Positions 10,072 to 18,426 of a stretch of DNA of 64,000 nt are shown piece after piece. This DNA is from Curtobacterium aurantiacum (GTDB lineage Bacteria; Actinomycetota; Actinomycetes; Actinomycetales; Microbacteriaceae), in the NCBI RefSeq assembly GCF_018598555.1, contig NZ_JAHEWN010000011.1:62001-126000 (forward strand), given 5' to 3'. Every line of letters starts with the position of its first letter. The stretch's first letter is position 1. Position numbers and translations under genes: made by a program. Below the pieces are notes generated by a model. That model was given only the letters and a program-made list of their open reading frames with translations, made no database searches and was not told the DNA's origin.

Positions 10072-11994
10072 ATGGCGCTCGCCACCCGGTCCGACCTGCG
10101 CAACGTCGCCATCGTGGCACACGTCGACCACGGCAAGACCACCCTCGTCGATGCGATGCTCACGCAGACCAACTCGTTCGACGCCCACTTCGAGGGCGAA
10201 GACCGCATGATGGACTCGAACGACCTCGAGCGCGAGAAGGGCATCACGATCCTCGCGAAGAACACGTCGGTGCTCTACAACGGGAAGCACGCGACCGAGT
10301 TCGGCTCGGACGGTCCCATCACCATCAACGTGATCGACACTCCCGGCCACGCCGACTTCGGTGGCGAGGTCGAGCGTGGCCTGTCCATGGTCGACGGTGT
10401 CGTCCTGCTCGTCGACGCGTCCGAGGGCCCGCTGCCCCAGACCCGCTTCGTGCTCCGCAAGGCGCTCGCCGCGAAGCTCCCGGTGATCCTGCTCGTCAAC
10501 AAGACGGACCGCCCCGACTCCCGCATCGACGAGGTCGTCTCCGAGTCGCAGGACCTGCTCCTCGGCCTGGCCTCCGACCTGTCGGACGAGGTCGACGACC
10601 TCGACCTCGACGCGATCCTCGACGTGCCCGTCGTCTACGCCTCCGGCCGCAACGGTGCCGCGTCGCGCAACAAGCCGAACGACGGCGAGCTGCCCGACAA
10701 CGACGACCTCGAGCCCCTGTTCGAGGCCATCCTGCAGCACGTGCCGGCGCCGAAGTACGACGACGAGCACCCGCTGCAGGCGCACGTCACCAACCTCGAC
10801 GCGTCGCCGTTCCTCGGCCGCCTCGCGCTGCTCCGCATCTTCCACGGCACGATGAAGAAGGGCCAGACGGTCGCGTGGGTCAAGCACGACGGCACCGTCG
10901 TCAACGCCCGCATCACCGAGCTCCTCATCACCAAGGCGCTCGAGCGCTACCCGGCCGAGTCGGCTGGCCCCGGTGACATCGTCGCCGTCGCCGGTTTCGA
11001 CACGATCACCATCGGTGAGACCCTGTCCGACCCCGAGGACGTCCGTCCGCTGCCGACCATCACGGTCGACGACCCGGCGATCTCGATGACGATCGGCACG
11101 AACACCAGCCCGCTCGTCGGCAAGGTCAAGGGCCACAAGCTCACCGCCCGCATGGTCAAGGAGCGCCTCGACCGCGAGCTCATCGGCAACGTCTCGCTCA
11201 AGGTCCTCGACATCGGTCGCCCCGATGCGTGGGAGGTCCAGGGCCGTGGTGAGCTGGCGCTCGCCATCCTGGTCGAGCAGATGCGTCGCGAGGGCTTCGA
11301 GCTCACCGTCGGCAAGCCGCAGGTCGTCACGAAGCGTGACGAGAACGGCAAGCTGCAGGAGCCGTACGAGCACATGACGATCGACACGCCGGAGGAGTAC
11401 CTCGGCGCGATCACGCAGCTCATGGCCGCGCGCAAGGGCCGCATGGAGAACATGACGAACCACGGCACCGGCTGGGTGCGCATGGAGTTCATCGTCCCGT
11501 CGCGTGGCCTCATCGGCTTCCGCACGTCGTTCCTCACGGAGACCCGCGGCACCGGCATCGCCAACGCGATCTTCAACGGCTACGACGAGTGGGCCGGTTC
11601 GATCCAGACCCGCATCAACGGCTCGATCGTGTCCGACCGCTCCGGCGTGGTCACGCCCTTCGCCATCACGAACCTCCAGGAGCGGATGACGTTCTTCGTC
11701 AACCCCACCGAAGAGGTCTACGAGGGCATGGTCATCGGCGAGAACTCGCGCGCCGACGACATGGACGTGAACATCACCAAGGAGAAGAAGCTCACGAACA
11801 TGCGTTCGGCCAACGCCGACACGTTCGAGTCGATGACCCCGTCGCGTCAGCTCTCGCTCGAGGAGTGCCTCGAGTTCGCGCGCGAGGACGAGTGCGTCGA
11901 GGTCACCCCCGACGCCGTCCGCATCCGCAAGGTCGAGCTCGACGCGTCGGCTCGCCAGCGCTCGTACGCCCGCCTGAAGCGCCAGGACGCGTAA
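10072..11994 (+). CDS. typA: Ribosome-associated translational GTPase TypA/BipA
   Basis: A 640-residue member of the EF-G-like translational GTPases that acts in ribosome assembly and stress adaptation. G1 AHVDHGKTT, G2 region EREKGITI, G3 DTPGHADFGG and G4 NKTDRP are all present near the N-terminus, followed by domain II, an EF-G domain V-like segment and the BipA-specific C-terminal domain (RKGRMENMTNHGTGWVRMEF). ATG 10072 is preferred over ATG 10063 because GAAGGA (10058-10063) is at the right distance only for the former. It stands alone in a transcription unit with a folded leader. Confidence 0.95.
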   Translation: MALATRSDLRNVAIVAHVDHGKTTLVDAMLTQTNSFDAHFEGEDRMMDSNDLEREKGITILAKNTSVLYNGKHATEFGSDGPITINVIDTPGHADFGGEVERGLSMVDGVVLLVDASEGPLPQTRFVLRKALAAKLPVILLVNKTDRPDSRIDEVVSESQDLLLGLASDLSDEVDDLDLDAILDVPVVYASGRNGAASRNKPNDGELPDNDDLEPLFEAILQHVPAPKYDDEHPLQAHVTNLDASPFLGRLALLRIFHGTMKKGQTVAWVKHDGTVVNARITELLITKALERYPAESAGPGDIVAVAGFDTITIGETLSDPEDVRPLPTITVDDPAISMTIGTNTSPLVGKVKGHKLTARMVKERLDRELIGNVSLKVLDIGRPDAWEVQGRGELALAILVEQMRREGFELTVGKPQVVTKRDENGKLQEPYEHMTIDTPEEYLGAITQLMAARKGRMENMTNHGTGWVRMEFIVPSRGLIGFRTSFLTETRGTGIANAIFNGYDEWAGSIQTRINGSIVSDRSGVVTPFAITNLQERMTFFVNPTEEVYEGMVIGENSRADDMDVNITKEKKLTNMRSANADTFESMTPSRQLSLEECLEFAREDECVEVTPDAVRIRKVELDASARQRSYARLKRQDA

Positions 11995-12037
11995 GCGCCC
12001 CAGCACGAGCAACACCCCGGAGGCCCGCCCTCCGTCC

Positions 12038-12074
12038 GACGGCCCGGTCACCTGCAGCAGGTGGCCGGGCCGTC
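12038..12074. terminator. Hairpin after typA
   Basis: GACGGCCCGG (12038-12047) pairs with CCGGGCCGTC (12065-12074); with the inner CACCT/AGGTG pairs it forms about 16 bp around a GCAGC loop. It lies 44 nt after the typA stop and just upstream of the -10 box of the next gene. A degenerate GGAGGCCCG half-copy precedes it at 12019-12027. Confidence 0.65.
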
Positions 12075-12082
12075 CGCGGTTG

Positions 12083-12088
12083 TACCGT
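12083..12088 (+). promoter_or_regulatory. -10 box, leaderless amidohydrolase mRNA
   Basis: TACCGT, 7 nt before GTG 12096 and with no Shine-Dalgarno sequence. This spacing places transcription start at the start codon and supports choosing GTG 12096 over GTG 12087. Confidence 0.55.
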
Positions 12089-12095
12089 GGTCAGC

Positions 12096-13289
12096 GTGAC
12101 TCTCGACCTGCTCTCGATCTACCAGGACCTGCACGCCCACCCGGAGCTCGGCTTCCAGGAGCACCGCACCGCCGGTGTCATCGCCGCGAAGCTCGCCGAG
12201 ATCGGTGGGATCGAGGTGACGACGGGCGTCGGCGGCACCGGCGTCGTCGGCGTGGTCACGAACGGCGAGGGCCCCGTGGTGTGGCTCCGCGCCGACATGG
12301 ACGGCCTGCCGGTGCAGGAGCGGACCGGCCTGCCCTACGCCAGCGAGCACGTCGGCACCGACGACGAGGGCCGCGAGGTCCCGACCATGCACGCCTGTGG
12401 CCACGACATCCACGTCACGTGGCTGCTCGGCACGCTCGAGCGCCTCGTCGCGACGACGGGGGACTGGCGCGGAACGGTCGTCGCCGTCTTCCAGCCTGCG
12501 GAGGAAGTGATCTCCGGTGCCCGCGCGATGGTCGAGGACGGCCTGGTCGACCGGTTCCCGAAGCCGGACGTCGTGCTCGGGCAGCACTCCGCGCCCGCAC
12601 CGGTCGGCATCGTCGCCGTCGGCACCGGCCCCGTGATGGCGTCGAGCGACCGGCTCACCGTGACGTTCAACGGCCGCGGGGCGCACGGTTCGGCGCCCCA
12701 GGCCTCCCTCGACCCGGTCGTCACCGCGGCGTCGGCCGTCGTGCGGCTGCAGACCGTCGTCGCCCGCGAGGTCTCGCCGAGCGACGCCGGCGTCGTCACC
12801 GTCGGCAGCTTCCACGCCGGCACTCGGGCGAACATCATCCCCGACGAGGCGGTGATCGAGATCTCGACCCGTGCGCGCAACGAGGAGACCCGCCAGCGCA
12901 TCATCGCCTCGATCGAGCGCATCGTCCGCGCCGAGAGCACGGCGGGTGGACTGTCCGAGCCGACGATCGTCCGTGCACCGGGGGCCGAGGTCACCGTGAA
13001 CGACGCCGAGGCCGCCGCCACCGTGCTCGAGGCCATCCGCGCCGACGTGCCGGGTGCCCGTGACCTGGAGATCGGGCTCGCCATGGCGTCGGAGGACGTC
13101 GGGCAGCTCGCCACCGCCGCCGGAGCGCCGCTCGTGTACTGGTTCACGGGCATCACCGACCCGGAGCGCTTCCGCCGCGGCGAGGAGATCCCGAGCAACC
13201 ACTCGCCGTTCTACGCGCCGCAGGCCGAGACCGCTATCCCGGTCGGCGTCGACGCCCTGGTCGCGGCGACGCGCGCGTACGTCGCCTGA
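12096..13289 (+). CDS. M20 family amidohydrolase (hippurate/IAA-amino acid type)
   Basis: About 397 residues. The peptidase M20D metal-site residues are visible: LRADMDGLPVQE, MHACGHDIHVTWLLG with its metal-binding cysteine and histidine, and PAEEVISGA with the catalytic glutamate pair. The dimerisation domain includes FNGRGAHGSAPQ. Family enzymes hydrolyse N-acyl amino acids such as hippurate or IAA conjugates in the cytoplasm. If this bacterium is plant-associated, auxin-conjugate hydrolysis is a reasonable but unproven role. Single-gene unit. Confidence 0.88.
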   Translation: MTLDLLSIYQDLHAHPELGFQEHRTAGVIAAKLAEIGGIEVTTGVGGTGVVGVVTNGEGPVVWLRADMDGLPVQERTGLPYASEHVGTDDEGREVPTMHACGHDIHVTWLLGTLERLVATTGDWRGTVVAVFQPAEEVISGARAMVEDGLVDRFPKPDVVLGQHSAPAPVGIVAVGTGPVMASSDRLTVTFNGRGAHGSAPQASLDPVVTAASAVVRLQTVVAREVSPSDAGVVTVGSFHAGTRANIIPDEAVIEISTRARNEETRQRIIASIERIVRAESTAGGLSEPTIVRAPGAEVTVNDAEAAATVLEAIRADVPGARDLEIGLAMASEDVGQLATAAGAPLVYWFTGITDPERFRRGEEIPSNHSPFYAPQAETAIPVGVDALVAATRAYVA

Positions 13290-13371
13290 CCGTTCCTTCC
13301 CATCGCACGTGCGGTGGGAAGCGGGAACGGGCGTACCTGGTCGGAACGAACGACCAGGTACGCCCGTTTCC
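13290..13371. terminator. Two competing hairpins after the amidohydrolase gene
   Basis: Hairpin A: CCGTTCC (13290-13296) with GGAACGG (13324-13330), enclosing a 12-bp stem at 13297-13320. Hairpin B: arms 13324-13343 and 13351-13371, 20 bp with one bulged A and a 7-nt GAACGAA loop. The segment 13324-13330 is needed by both, so the two cannot form fully together. Hairpin B is the stronger terminator candidate. Confidence 0.65.
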
Positions 13372-13410
13372 GCTCGGTACGCCCGGAACGGTCCGCCTCC
13401 GATGGGGAGG

Positions 13411-13447
13411 CCCGGGGCGGCCCCGCCGCCCACGTGACCGCCCCGGG
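13411..13447. terminator. Third hairpin upstream of lipoprotein gene
   Basis: CCCGGGGCGG (13411-13420) pairs with CCGCCCCGGG (13438-13447). It lies next to a GGAGGCCCGG half-motif at 13407-13416 and may be a decayed member of that family. Confidence 0.4.
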
Positions 13448-13495
13448 GACGGGACGTTCACAGCCAACTCGCGCCGGGCCTCCCGAAAGGTCCGT

Positions 13496-13501
13496 TACGG
13501 T
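13496..13501 (+). promoter_or_regulatory. -10 box, leaderless lipoprotein mRNA
   Basis: TACGGT, 6 nt before ATG 13508, with no Shine-Dalgarno sequence. Confidence 0.5.
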
Positions 13502-13507
13502 CGCGCC

Positions 13508-14056
13508 ATGCGTTCCCTCCGTACCCCGCTGATCGCCGCCGTGGCTGCCGGCATCGCCCTGGCCGGACTCACCGGCTGCTCGACCGAGGCCGTGCAGCAG
13601 GCCACCGACCTGGGGTCCTCCGTCGCCTCGAACGTGGCAGACGGGGTGTCCGGCATCGACGGCAAGGCGATCCAGGACGGCATGTCCTCGGTCGCGGGTG
13701 GCATCGACGGTGCGCTCGACACCGCGCTCGAGGGCGCGGACGTGACCTCGGACGGCAAGGTGCCGGACGGGTTCCCGTCGGCCGACGTCCCGCTCGTCGA
13801 CGGCACCGTGCTCGGTGGGGGAGCCGGCCCGAACGGCTCCGGGTGGGTCGCACAGGTCCGGGCGGCCTCGGTCGACGACTTCCAGACCGCCGCCCAGCAG
13901 CTCACCGACGCCGGCTACACCGAGTCGGCGAAGCGTGCCGACTCGTCCAGTGCGTTCGGCATGTTCCGGAGCGACGGGTACCGCGTCGTCCTGACCTTCT
14001 CGGACAGCAAGGACAGCGGCGGCGTCACGGCGACCTACATCGTCACGCCCCGCTAG
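13508..14056 (+). CDS. Secreted lipoprotein of unknown function
   Basis: A 182-residue protein with a lipoprotein signal (MRSLRTPLIAAVAAGIALAG, lipobox LTGC, Cys near residue 23). The mature part has a Ser/Asp/Gly-rich region and a compact C-terminal domain containing GWVAQVRAASVDDFQTAAQ and a terminal beta-strand. No enzyme motif is visible. It is likely anchored to the outer face of the membrane. Only 19 nt separate it from the MshB-like gene, which carries its own -10 box, so it may be a single gene or the first of a pair. Confidence 0.75.
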   Translation: MRSLRTPLIAAVAAGIALAGLTGCSTEAVQQATDLGSSVASNVADGVSGIDGKAIQDGMSSVAGGIDGALDTALEGADVTSDGKVPDGFPSADVPLVDGTVLGGGAGPNGSGWVAQVRAASVDDFQTAAQQLTDAGYTESAKRADSSSAFGMFRSDGYRVVLTFSDSKDSGGVTATYIVTPR

Positions 14057-14061
14057 TCCCG

Positions 14062-14067
14062 TACCCT
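14062..14067 (+). promoter_or_regulatory. -10 box upstream of MshB-like gene
   Basis: TACCCT, 8 nt before ATG 14076. GGGGA between the box and the start could serve as a weak Shine-Dalgarno sequence if the transcript comes from upstream. Confidence 0.4.
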
Positions 14068-14075
14068 TGGGGACG

Positions 14076-15260
14076 ATGTCGAAGGCCCCCGTCACGCGCC
14101 CCGAGCGCGTCCTGATCGTGCACGCCCACCCCGACGACGAGACGCTCTCGTCGGGCGGGACCATCGCGACCCTGCTCGAGCGCGGTGCCGAGGTGACCGT
14201 GCTCACCGCGACGCGGGGTGAGCGCGGGGAGATGCTCACGGAGCAGCTGGTCCCGCTCGCGGGTGATCCCGCGCGGGTGGCGCGGCACCGGGAGACCGAG
14301 ATCGCCGCGGCCCTCGCCGCACTCGGCGGGCCCCAGCACCTCTGGCTGGGCGGCGCGGGTGCCCGGCCCACCGACCTGCCGGAGCGTCGTTACGTCGACT
14401 CGGGCATGCAGTGGGGCCCCGACGGGCGCGCGACCGCCGCGGCCGACGCCCCGGCCGACTCGCTGACCGCGGCCGACCTGGGCGAGGTGGTGGACGACGT
14501 GCGCGCCGCGATCCGCTCCACCGGAGCCGATGCCGTGATCAGCTACGCCGACGACGGCGGCTACGGGCACCCGGACCACGTGCGGATGCACCACGCGGCG
14601 CAGTACGCGGCTCGTGCCGAAGAAGTCCCGTTCTCGATGATCGTCGACCCCGCCAGCGGGCAGGCCGACGTCACGGTCGACGTCCTGCCGGTCCGGGCCA
14701 AGGTGCGGGCGGCCGTCGAGCAGTACCGCTCCCAGGTCGCCGTCGACCCCGCGGACCCCACCGACCCGAGCGCCCTGTCGTGGGTGATGCCGCACGGCGT
14801 CCGGCAGCACGCCCCGGCGGTCGAGGCGTTCCGGCACGACGCGGCCCCGCAGCCGGCGGCGCCGCAGACCTACGCGGAGATGTCCGGTCAGGGCAAGGTC
14901 ACGGCGGTCGTGGTCTCGCTGCTGCTCGGGCTGCTCGCCGGTGGCCTCGGGACGGTGACGCACCAGCAGACGCTGGGCTCGTTCCCGGTCGGCCTCGTCA
15001 TCACGACGCTGATCGTGCTCGGCCTGACCGTCGGCGTGCGGCTCGTCTACCGCTCCCGGGCGATGGTCGCCGCGATCGGCATCGGGATCCTCGTCGCGAC
15101 GCAGGTGCTCGTGTCCGTCGGGGGAGCGGGCTCGCCGCTCGTCCTCGCCAACGCGGCCGGCTACGTGTGGACCTTCGCCCCCGCGGTGATCGCCGCACTC
15201 GTCCTCGCCTGGCCGGACCTGTCGGGGCTGCGGTCCCGGACGGCCCCGGGCCACGAGTAG
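14076..15260 (+). CDS. MshB-like PIG-L deacetylase with C-terminal membrane domain
   Basis: The N-terminal half is a zinc-dependent LmbE/PIG-L deacetylase, with VHAHPDDETLSSGG supplying metal ligands and the catalytic Asp, and GGYGHPDHVRMH supplying the second His. The internal LWLGGAGARPTDLPERRYVD segment resembles MshB, the GlcNAc-inositol deacetylase of mycothiol synthesis. Unlike standard MshB (about 300 residues), this 394-residue protein carries about four membrane helices after residue 270 (VVVSLLLGLLAGGLGTV, LVITTLIVLGLTVGV, MVAAIGIGILVATQVLV, FAPAVIAALVLAW). It directly precedes ferredoxin, as mshB lies close to fdxC in mycobacteria. A role in mycothiol synthesis is likely but not certain. 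Confidence 0.8.
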   Translation: MSKAPVTRPERVLIVHAHPDDETLSSGGTIATLLERGAEVTVLTATRGERGEMLTEQLVPLAGDPARVARHRETEIAAALAALGGPQHLWLGGAGARPTDLPERRYVDSGMQWGPDGRATAAADAPADSLTAADLGEVVDDVRAAIRSTGADAVISYADDGGYGHPDHVRMHHAAQYAARAEEVPFSMIVDPASGQADVTVDVLPVRAKVRAAVEQYRSQVAVDPADPTDPSALSWVMPHGVRQHAPAVEAFRHDAAPQPAAPQTYAEMSGQGKVTAVVVSLLLGLLAGGLGTVTHQQTLGSFPVGLVITTLIVLGLTVGVRLVYRSRAMVAAIGIGILVATQVLVSVGGAGSPLVLANAAGYVWTFAPAVIAALVLAWPDLSGLRSRTAPGHE

Positions 15261-15263
15261 ACT
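15258..15263 (+). promoter_or_regulatory. -10 box of fdxA fused to upstream stop codon
   Basis: TAGACT, of which TAG is the stop codon of the MshB-like gene. Predicted transcription start is near 15270, giving a leader of about 26 nt that contains GAAGGGAG. Confidence 0.45.
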
Positions 15264-15295
15264 CGAACCCGCTCGTCGAAGGGAGCACCCGAACC

Positions 15296-15613
15296 GTGAC
15301 CTACGTGATCGCCCAGCCCTGTGTCGACGTCAAGGACCGCGCCTGCATCGACGAATGCCCCGTCGACTGCATCTACGAGGGTGACCGTTCCCTCTACATC
15401 CACCCCGACGAGTGCGTCGACTGCGGTGCGTGCGAGCCGGTCTGCCCCGTCGAGGCCATCTACTACGAGGACGACCTGCCCGACGAGTGGGCCGACTACT
15501 ACAAGGCCAACGTCGAGTTCTTCGAAGAGGTCGGTTCGCCCGGCGGTGCCGCGAAGGTCGGTGTGATCCACAAGGACCACCCCGTCGTCATGGCCGAGCC
15601 CCCGCGCAGCTGA
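15296..15613 (+). CDS. fdxA: Seven-iron ferredoxin
   Basis: A 105-residue electron carrier. Eight cysteines fit the 7Fe pattern: C9-x7-C17-x3-C21-P and then C25, followed by C40-x2-C43-x2-C46-x3-C50-P. C9, C17 and C50 would hold the [3Fe-4S] cluster and C21, C40, C43 and C46 the [4Fe-4S] cluster. The C-terminal extension (EWADYYKANVEFFEEVG) is typical of actinobacterial FdxA. The GTG 15296 start has GAAGGGAG upstream. It is followed after 11 nt by dapC, the same pair as Rv1177-Rv1178 in M. tuberculosis (from memory). Confidence 0.92.
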   Translation: MTYVIAQPCVDVKDRACIDECPVDCIYEGDRSLYIHPDECVDCGACEPVCPVEAIYYEDDLPDEWADYYKANVEFFEEVGSPGGAAKVGVIHKDHPVVMAEPPRS

Positions 15614-15624
15614 CCGGTCACCTC

Positions 15625-16743
15625 GTGGCGCTCGACCTCCCCGACTTCCCCTGGGACCAGCTCGTCCCGTTCAAGCAGCGCGCCGCGGCGTACGAGGGCG
15701 GCATCGTCGACCTCAGCGTCGGATCGCCCGTCGACCCCACGCCCGAGGTCGTCCGGACCGCACTGGCCACCGCCACCGACGCGCACGCCTACCCGCAGGT
15801 CGCCGGCACCCCGGCGCTGCGGCAGGCCATCGCCGACTGGTACGGCCGGCGTCACGGCGTCGCACTGACCGAGGCGAACGCGCTGCCGACGATCGGCTCG
15901 AAGGAGTTCATCGCCGGCCTGGCGCTCTGGCTCGGCATCGGCCCCGGTGACACCGTGGTGTTCCCGGCAGCCGCGTACCCGACGTACGAGCTCGGCGCAG
16001 CCCTGGTCCGGGCCGACGCCATCGCCTCGGACGACCCCGCAGCCTGGCCGGCCACGACGAAGCTCGTCTGGCTCAACTCGCCGGGCAACCCGGACGGCCG
16101 CGTGCTGTCGATCAACGAGCTCCGCGCCGCCGTCGCCCGCGCGCGCGAACTCGGCGCCGTCATCGTCGGCGACGAGTGCTACGCCGAACTCGGCTGGGAC
16201 ACGGAGTACGCCACCACCCCGACCCCCACGATCCTCGACGCCCGGGTGGTCGGCGACTCGCTCGACGGCGTGCTGAGCGTGTACTCGCTGTCGAAGCAGT
16301 CGAACCTCGCCGGCTACCGTGCCGCGTTCGTCGCAGGTGACGCGGCGATCCTGGCCGACGTCCTGGCGGTCCGGAAGCACGCCGGACTCATGCCGCCGCT
16401 GCCCGTGCAGCAGGCCATGGTCGTCGCGCTGCAGGACGAGACCCACGTGCAGCAGCAGAAGGCCCGGTACCGGGCTCGACGGAACATGCTCCGGCAGGCA
16501 CTCGAAGGCGCCGGCTTCCGCATCGACCACAGCGAGGCGGGGCTCTACCTCTGGGCCACCCGCGGCGAACCGGCACTCGACACCGTCGCCTGGCTCGCCG
16601 ACCGCGGGATCCTCGTCGCACCGGGCACGTTCTACGGTGCGGCCGGTGGTGAGCACGTCCGTGTCGCCCTGACGGCGACCGACGAACGCATCGCCGCAGC
16701 CTCCCAGCGCCTGGCGAGCAGCCGTCGACTCGGCACCGCGTAG
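15625..16743 (+). CDS. dapC: Succinyldiaminopimelate aminotransferase
   Basis: A 372-residue fold-type I PLP aminotransferase of the actinobacterial DapC type. It converts N-succinyl-2-amino-6-ketopimelate to N-succinyl-diaminopimelate in the succinylase route to lysine and meso-DAP. The PLP lysine lies in SLSKQSNLAGYR; WLNSPGNPDGRVLS and GDECYAELGW hold cofactor contacts. Start GTG 15625 lies 11 nt after fdxA, suggesting one transcript. dapD and dapE, the neighbouring steps, lie within 4 kb. A second DapC-like enzyme is encoded at 53888-55096, so the in vivo role needs a test. Confidence 0.85.
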   Translation: MALDLPDFPWDQLVPFKQRAAAYEGGIVDLSVGSPVDPTPEVVRTALATATDAHAYPQVAGTPALRQAIADWYGRRHGVALTEANALPTIGSKEFIAGLALWLGIGPGDTVVFPAAAYPTYELGAALVRADAIASDDPAAWPATTKLVWLNSPGNPDGRVLSINELRAAVARARELGAVIVGDECYAELGWDTEYATTPTPTILDARVVGDSLDGVLSVYSLSKQSNLAGYRAAFVAGDAAILADVLAVRKHAGLMPPLPVQQAMVVALQDETHVQQQKARYRARRNMLRQALEGAGFRIDHSEAGLYLWATRGEPALDTVAWLADRGILVAPGTFYGAAGGEHVRVALTATDERIAAASQRLASSRRLGTA

Positions 16744-16835
16744 CACGGACACGAGTACATCGGTCGGTGCCCGCAATCCGCGGGAACCACCAAATCGTCA
16801 CCTGGGATGTGTGCACGAGCGACAGGTGCCGCGAT

Positions 16836-16841
16836 TAGGCT
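16836..16841 (+). promoter_or_regulatory. -10 box, leaderless gltA mRNA
   Basis: TAGGCT, 6 nt before GTG 16848; no Shine-Dalgarno sequence between them. Confidence 0.6.
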
Positions 16842-16847
16842 GTCCTC

Positions 16848-18206
16848 GTGACTGACACTGCCAATGACGCTCAGAAGACGGCCACACCGCCCACCACGCC
16901 CGTCCCCGTGAGTCCCGCCGCCGAACAGCAGGGCGCGACCGCGACGCTGACGTTCCCGGGCGGCACGGCGGAGTTCCCGATCCTGCAGAGCGTCGACGGC
17001 GCGTCCGCGATCGACATCTCGACCTTCAAGAAGCAGACCGGGATGAACACGCTCGACTACGGGTTCGTGAACACCGGTGCGACGAAGAGCGCCATCACCT
17101 ACATCGACGGCGACCAGGGGATCCTGCGCTACCGCGGGTACCCGATCGACCAGATCGCCGCGAACTGCACCTTCCTCGAGGTCGCCTGGCTCCTGATCTA
17201 CGGCGAGCTGCCGACCCCCACCGAGCTCGAGCAGTTCGACGCCCGCATCCGCCGGCACACGCTGCTGCACGAAGACCTCCGTCGGCTGTTCGATGCCCTG
17301 CCGCACTCGGCGCACCCGATGTCGGTGCTCTCGAGCGCCGTGAGCGCCCTGTCCACGTACTACGAGGCCGACATGGACGTCGACGACCCCGAGAAGGTCG
17401 AGCTGCAGACCGTCCGGTTGCTCGCCAAGCTCCCGGTCATCGCCGCCTACGCGCACAAGAAGGCCATCGGTCAGGCGTTCCTGTACCCGGACAACTCGCT
17501 GTCGTTCGTCGACAACTTCCTGCGCCTGAACTTCGGCACCATGGCCGAGACCTACCAGCCGAACCCGGTGCTCTCCAAGGCGCTCGAGCGGCTGCTGATC
17601 CTGCACGAGGACCACGAGCAGAACGCCTCGACCTCGACGGTGCGCATGGTCGGCTCGACGAAGGCGAACATGTTCGCCTCGATCTCGGCCGGCATCAACG
17701 CCCTGTACGGTCCGCTGCACGGTGGTGCGAACGAGGCCGTGCTCGAGATGCTCCAGCAGATCAAGGACTCGGGCGAGCCCGTCACGCGCTTCGTCGAGCG
17801 GGTGAAGAACAAGGAGCAGGGCGTCAAGCTCATGGGCTTCGGGCACCGCGTCTACAAGAACTACGACCCGCGCGCCAAGCTCGTGAAGGAGTCCGCGCAC
17901 GAGGTCCTCGAATCCCTCGGGGTGCAGGACGACCTGCTCGACATCGCGATGGAGCTCGAGCAGATCGCGCTCGAGGACGAGTACTTCGTCAGCCGCAAGC
18001 TCTACCCGAACGTCGACTTCTACACGGGCATCATCTACAAGGCGATGGGCTTCCCGCCGCGGATGTTCACCGTCCTGTTCGCGATCGGCCGCCTGCCCGG
18101 CTGGATCGCGCAGTGGCGCGAACTCAACAACGATCCGCTCAACAAGATCGGTCGCCCGCAGCAGCTCTACGTGGGGGCGCCTGAGCGCGACGTCCCGAAG
18201 CGCTGA
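16848..18206 (+). CDS. gltA: Citrate synthase
   Basis: A 452-residue type II citrate synthase condensing oxaloacetate and acetyl-CoA, the entry to the TCA cycle. The catalytic His segments YGPLHGGANEAVL and MGFGHRVYKNYDPRA and the late Asp region (VDFYTGIIY) are present. An N-terminal Thr/Pro-rich extension of about 35 residues precedes the conserved fold. The start codon follows TAGGCT by 6 nt. It stands alone between dapC and the convergent dapD; two hairpins lie after the stop. Confidence 0.96.
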   Translation: MTDTANDAQKTATPPTTPVPVSPAAEQQGATATLTFPGGTAEFPILQSVDGASAIDISTFKKQTGMNTLDYGFVNTGATKSAITYIDGDQGILRYRGYPIDQIAANCTFLEVAWLLIYGELPTPTELEQFDARIRRHTLLHEDLRRLFDALPHSAHPMSVLSSAVSALSTYYEADMDVDDPEKVELQTVRLLAKLPVIAAYAHKKAIGQAFLYPDNSLSFVDNFLRLNFGTMAETYQPNPVLSKALERLLILHEDHEQNASTSTVRMVGSTKANMFASISAGINALYGPLHGGANEAVLEMLQQIKDSGEPVTRFVERVKNKEQGVKLMGFGHRVYKNYDPRAKLVKESAHEVLESLGVQDDLLDIAMELEQIALEDEYFVSRKLYPNVDFYTGIIYKAMGFPPRMFTVLFAIGRLPGWIAQWRELNNDPLNKIGRPQQLYVGAPERDVPKR

Positions 18207-18252
18207 CCGACCGCGGGGCGGCAGGACGCGCCGATCACCTCCGCCGAGTGGT

Positions 18253-18293
18253 CGCGAACCGTCGTCCGGAGGGTGACGAAACGACGGTTCGTG
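18253..18293. terminator. Hairpin shortly after gltA
   Basis: CGAACCGTCGT (18255-18265) pairs exactly with ACGACGGTTCG (18281-18291), and two further base pairs extend the stem. The loop is 15 nt. The right arm motif ACGACGGTTCGTG recurs exactly at 29277-29289. Confidence 0.6.
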
Positions 18294-18357
18294 CGCCGTC
18301 GGCGCCCGCAGACGGTGTGTCGTGACCGCTCGCGGGGCGGGGCACTGGACGCGACGA

Positions 18358-18404
18358 CCTGGAGGCCCGGTGCCGGTCTCGTGGACCGGCGCCGGGCCTC
18401 CAGG
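18358..18404. terminator. GGAGGCC-family hairpin between gltA and dapD
   Basis: Arms 18358-18378 and 18384-18404 pair over 21 bp with one wobble around a 5-nt loop. It sits 22 nt beyond the dapD stop, between convergent genes. Copy 2 of the family; its inner part resembles the copy at 42082. Confidence 0.8.
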
Positions 18405-18426
18405 CGGGTGCGTCGGGTGCGGGGCG

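Noticed and set aside
9934-12051. Minus-strand extension of the CPBP protease frame across typA
   Set aside because: The open frame continues upstream by chance; the protease start at 9933 has AGGAG at correct spacing and the upstream part is antisense to typA.
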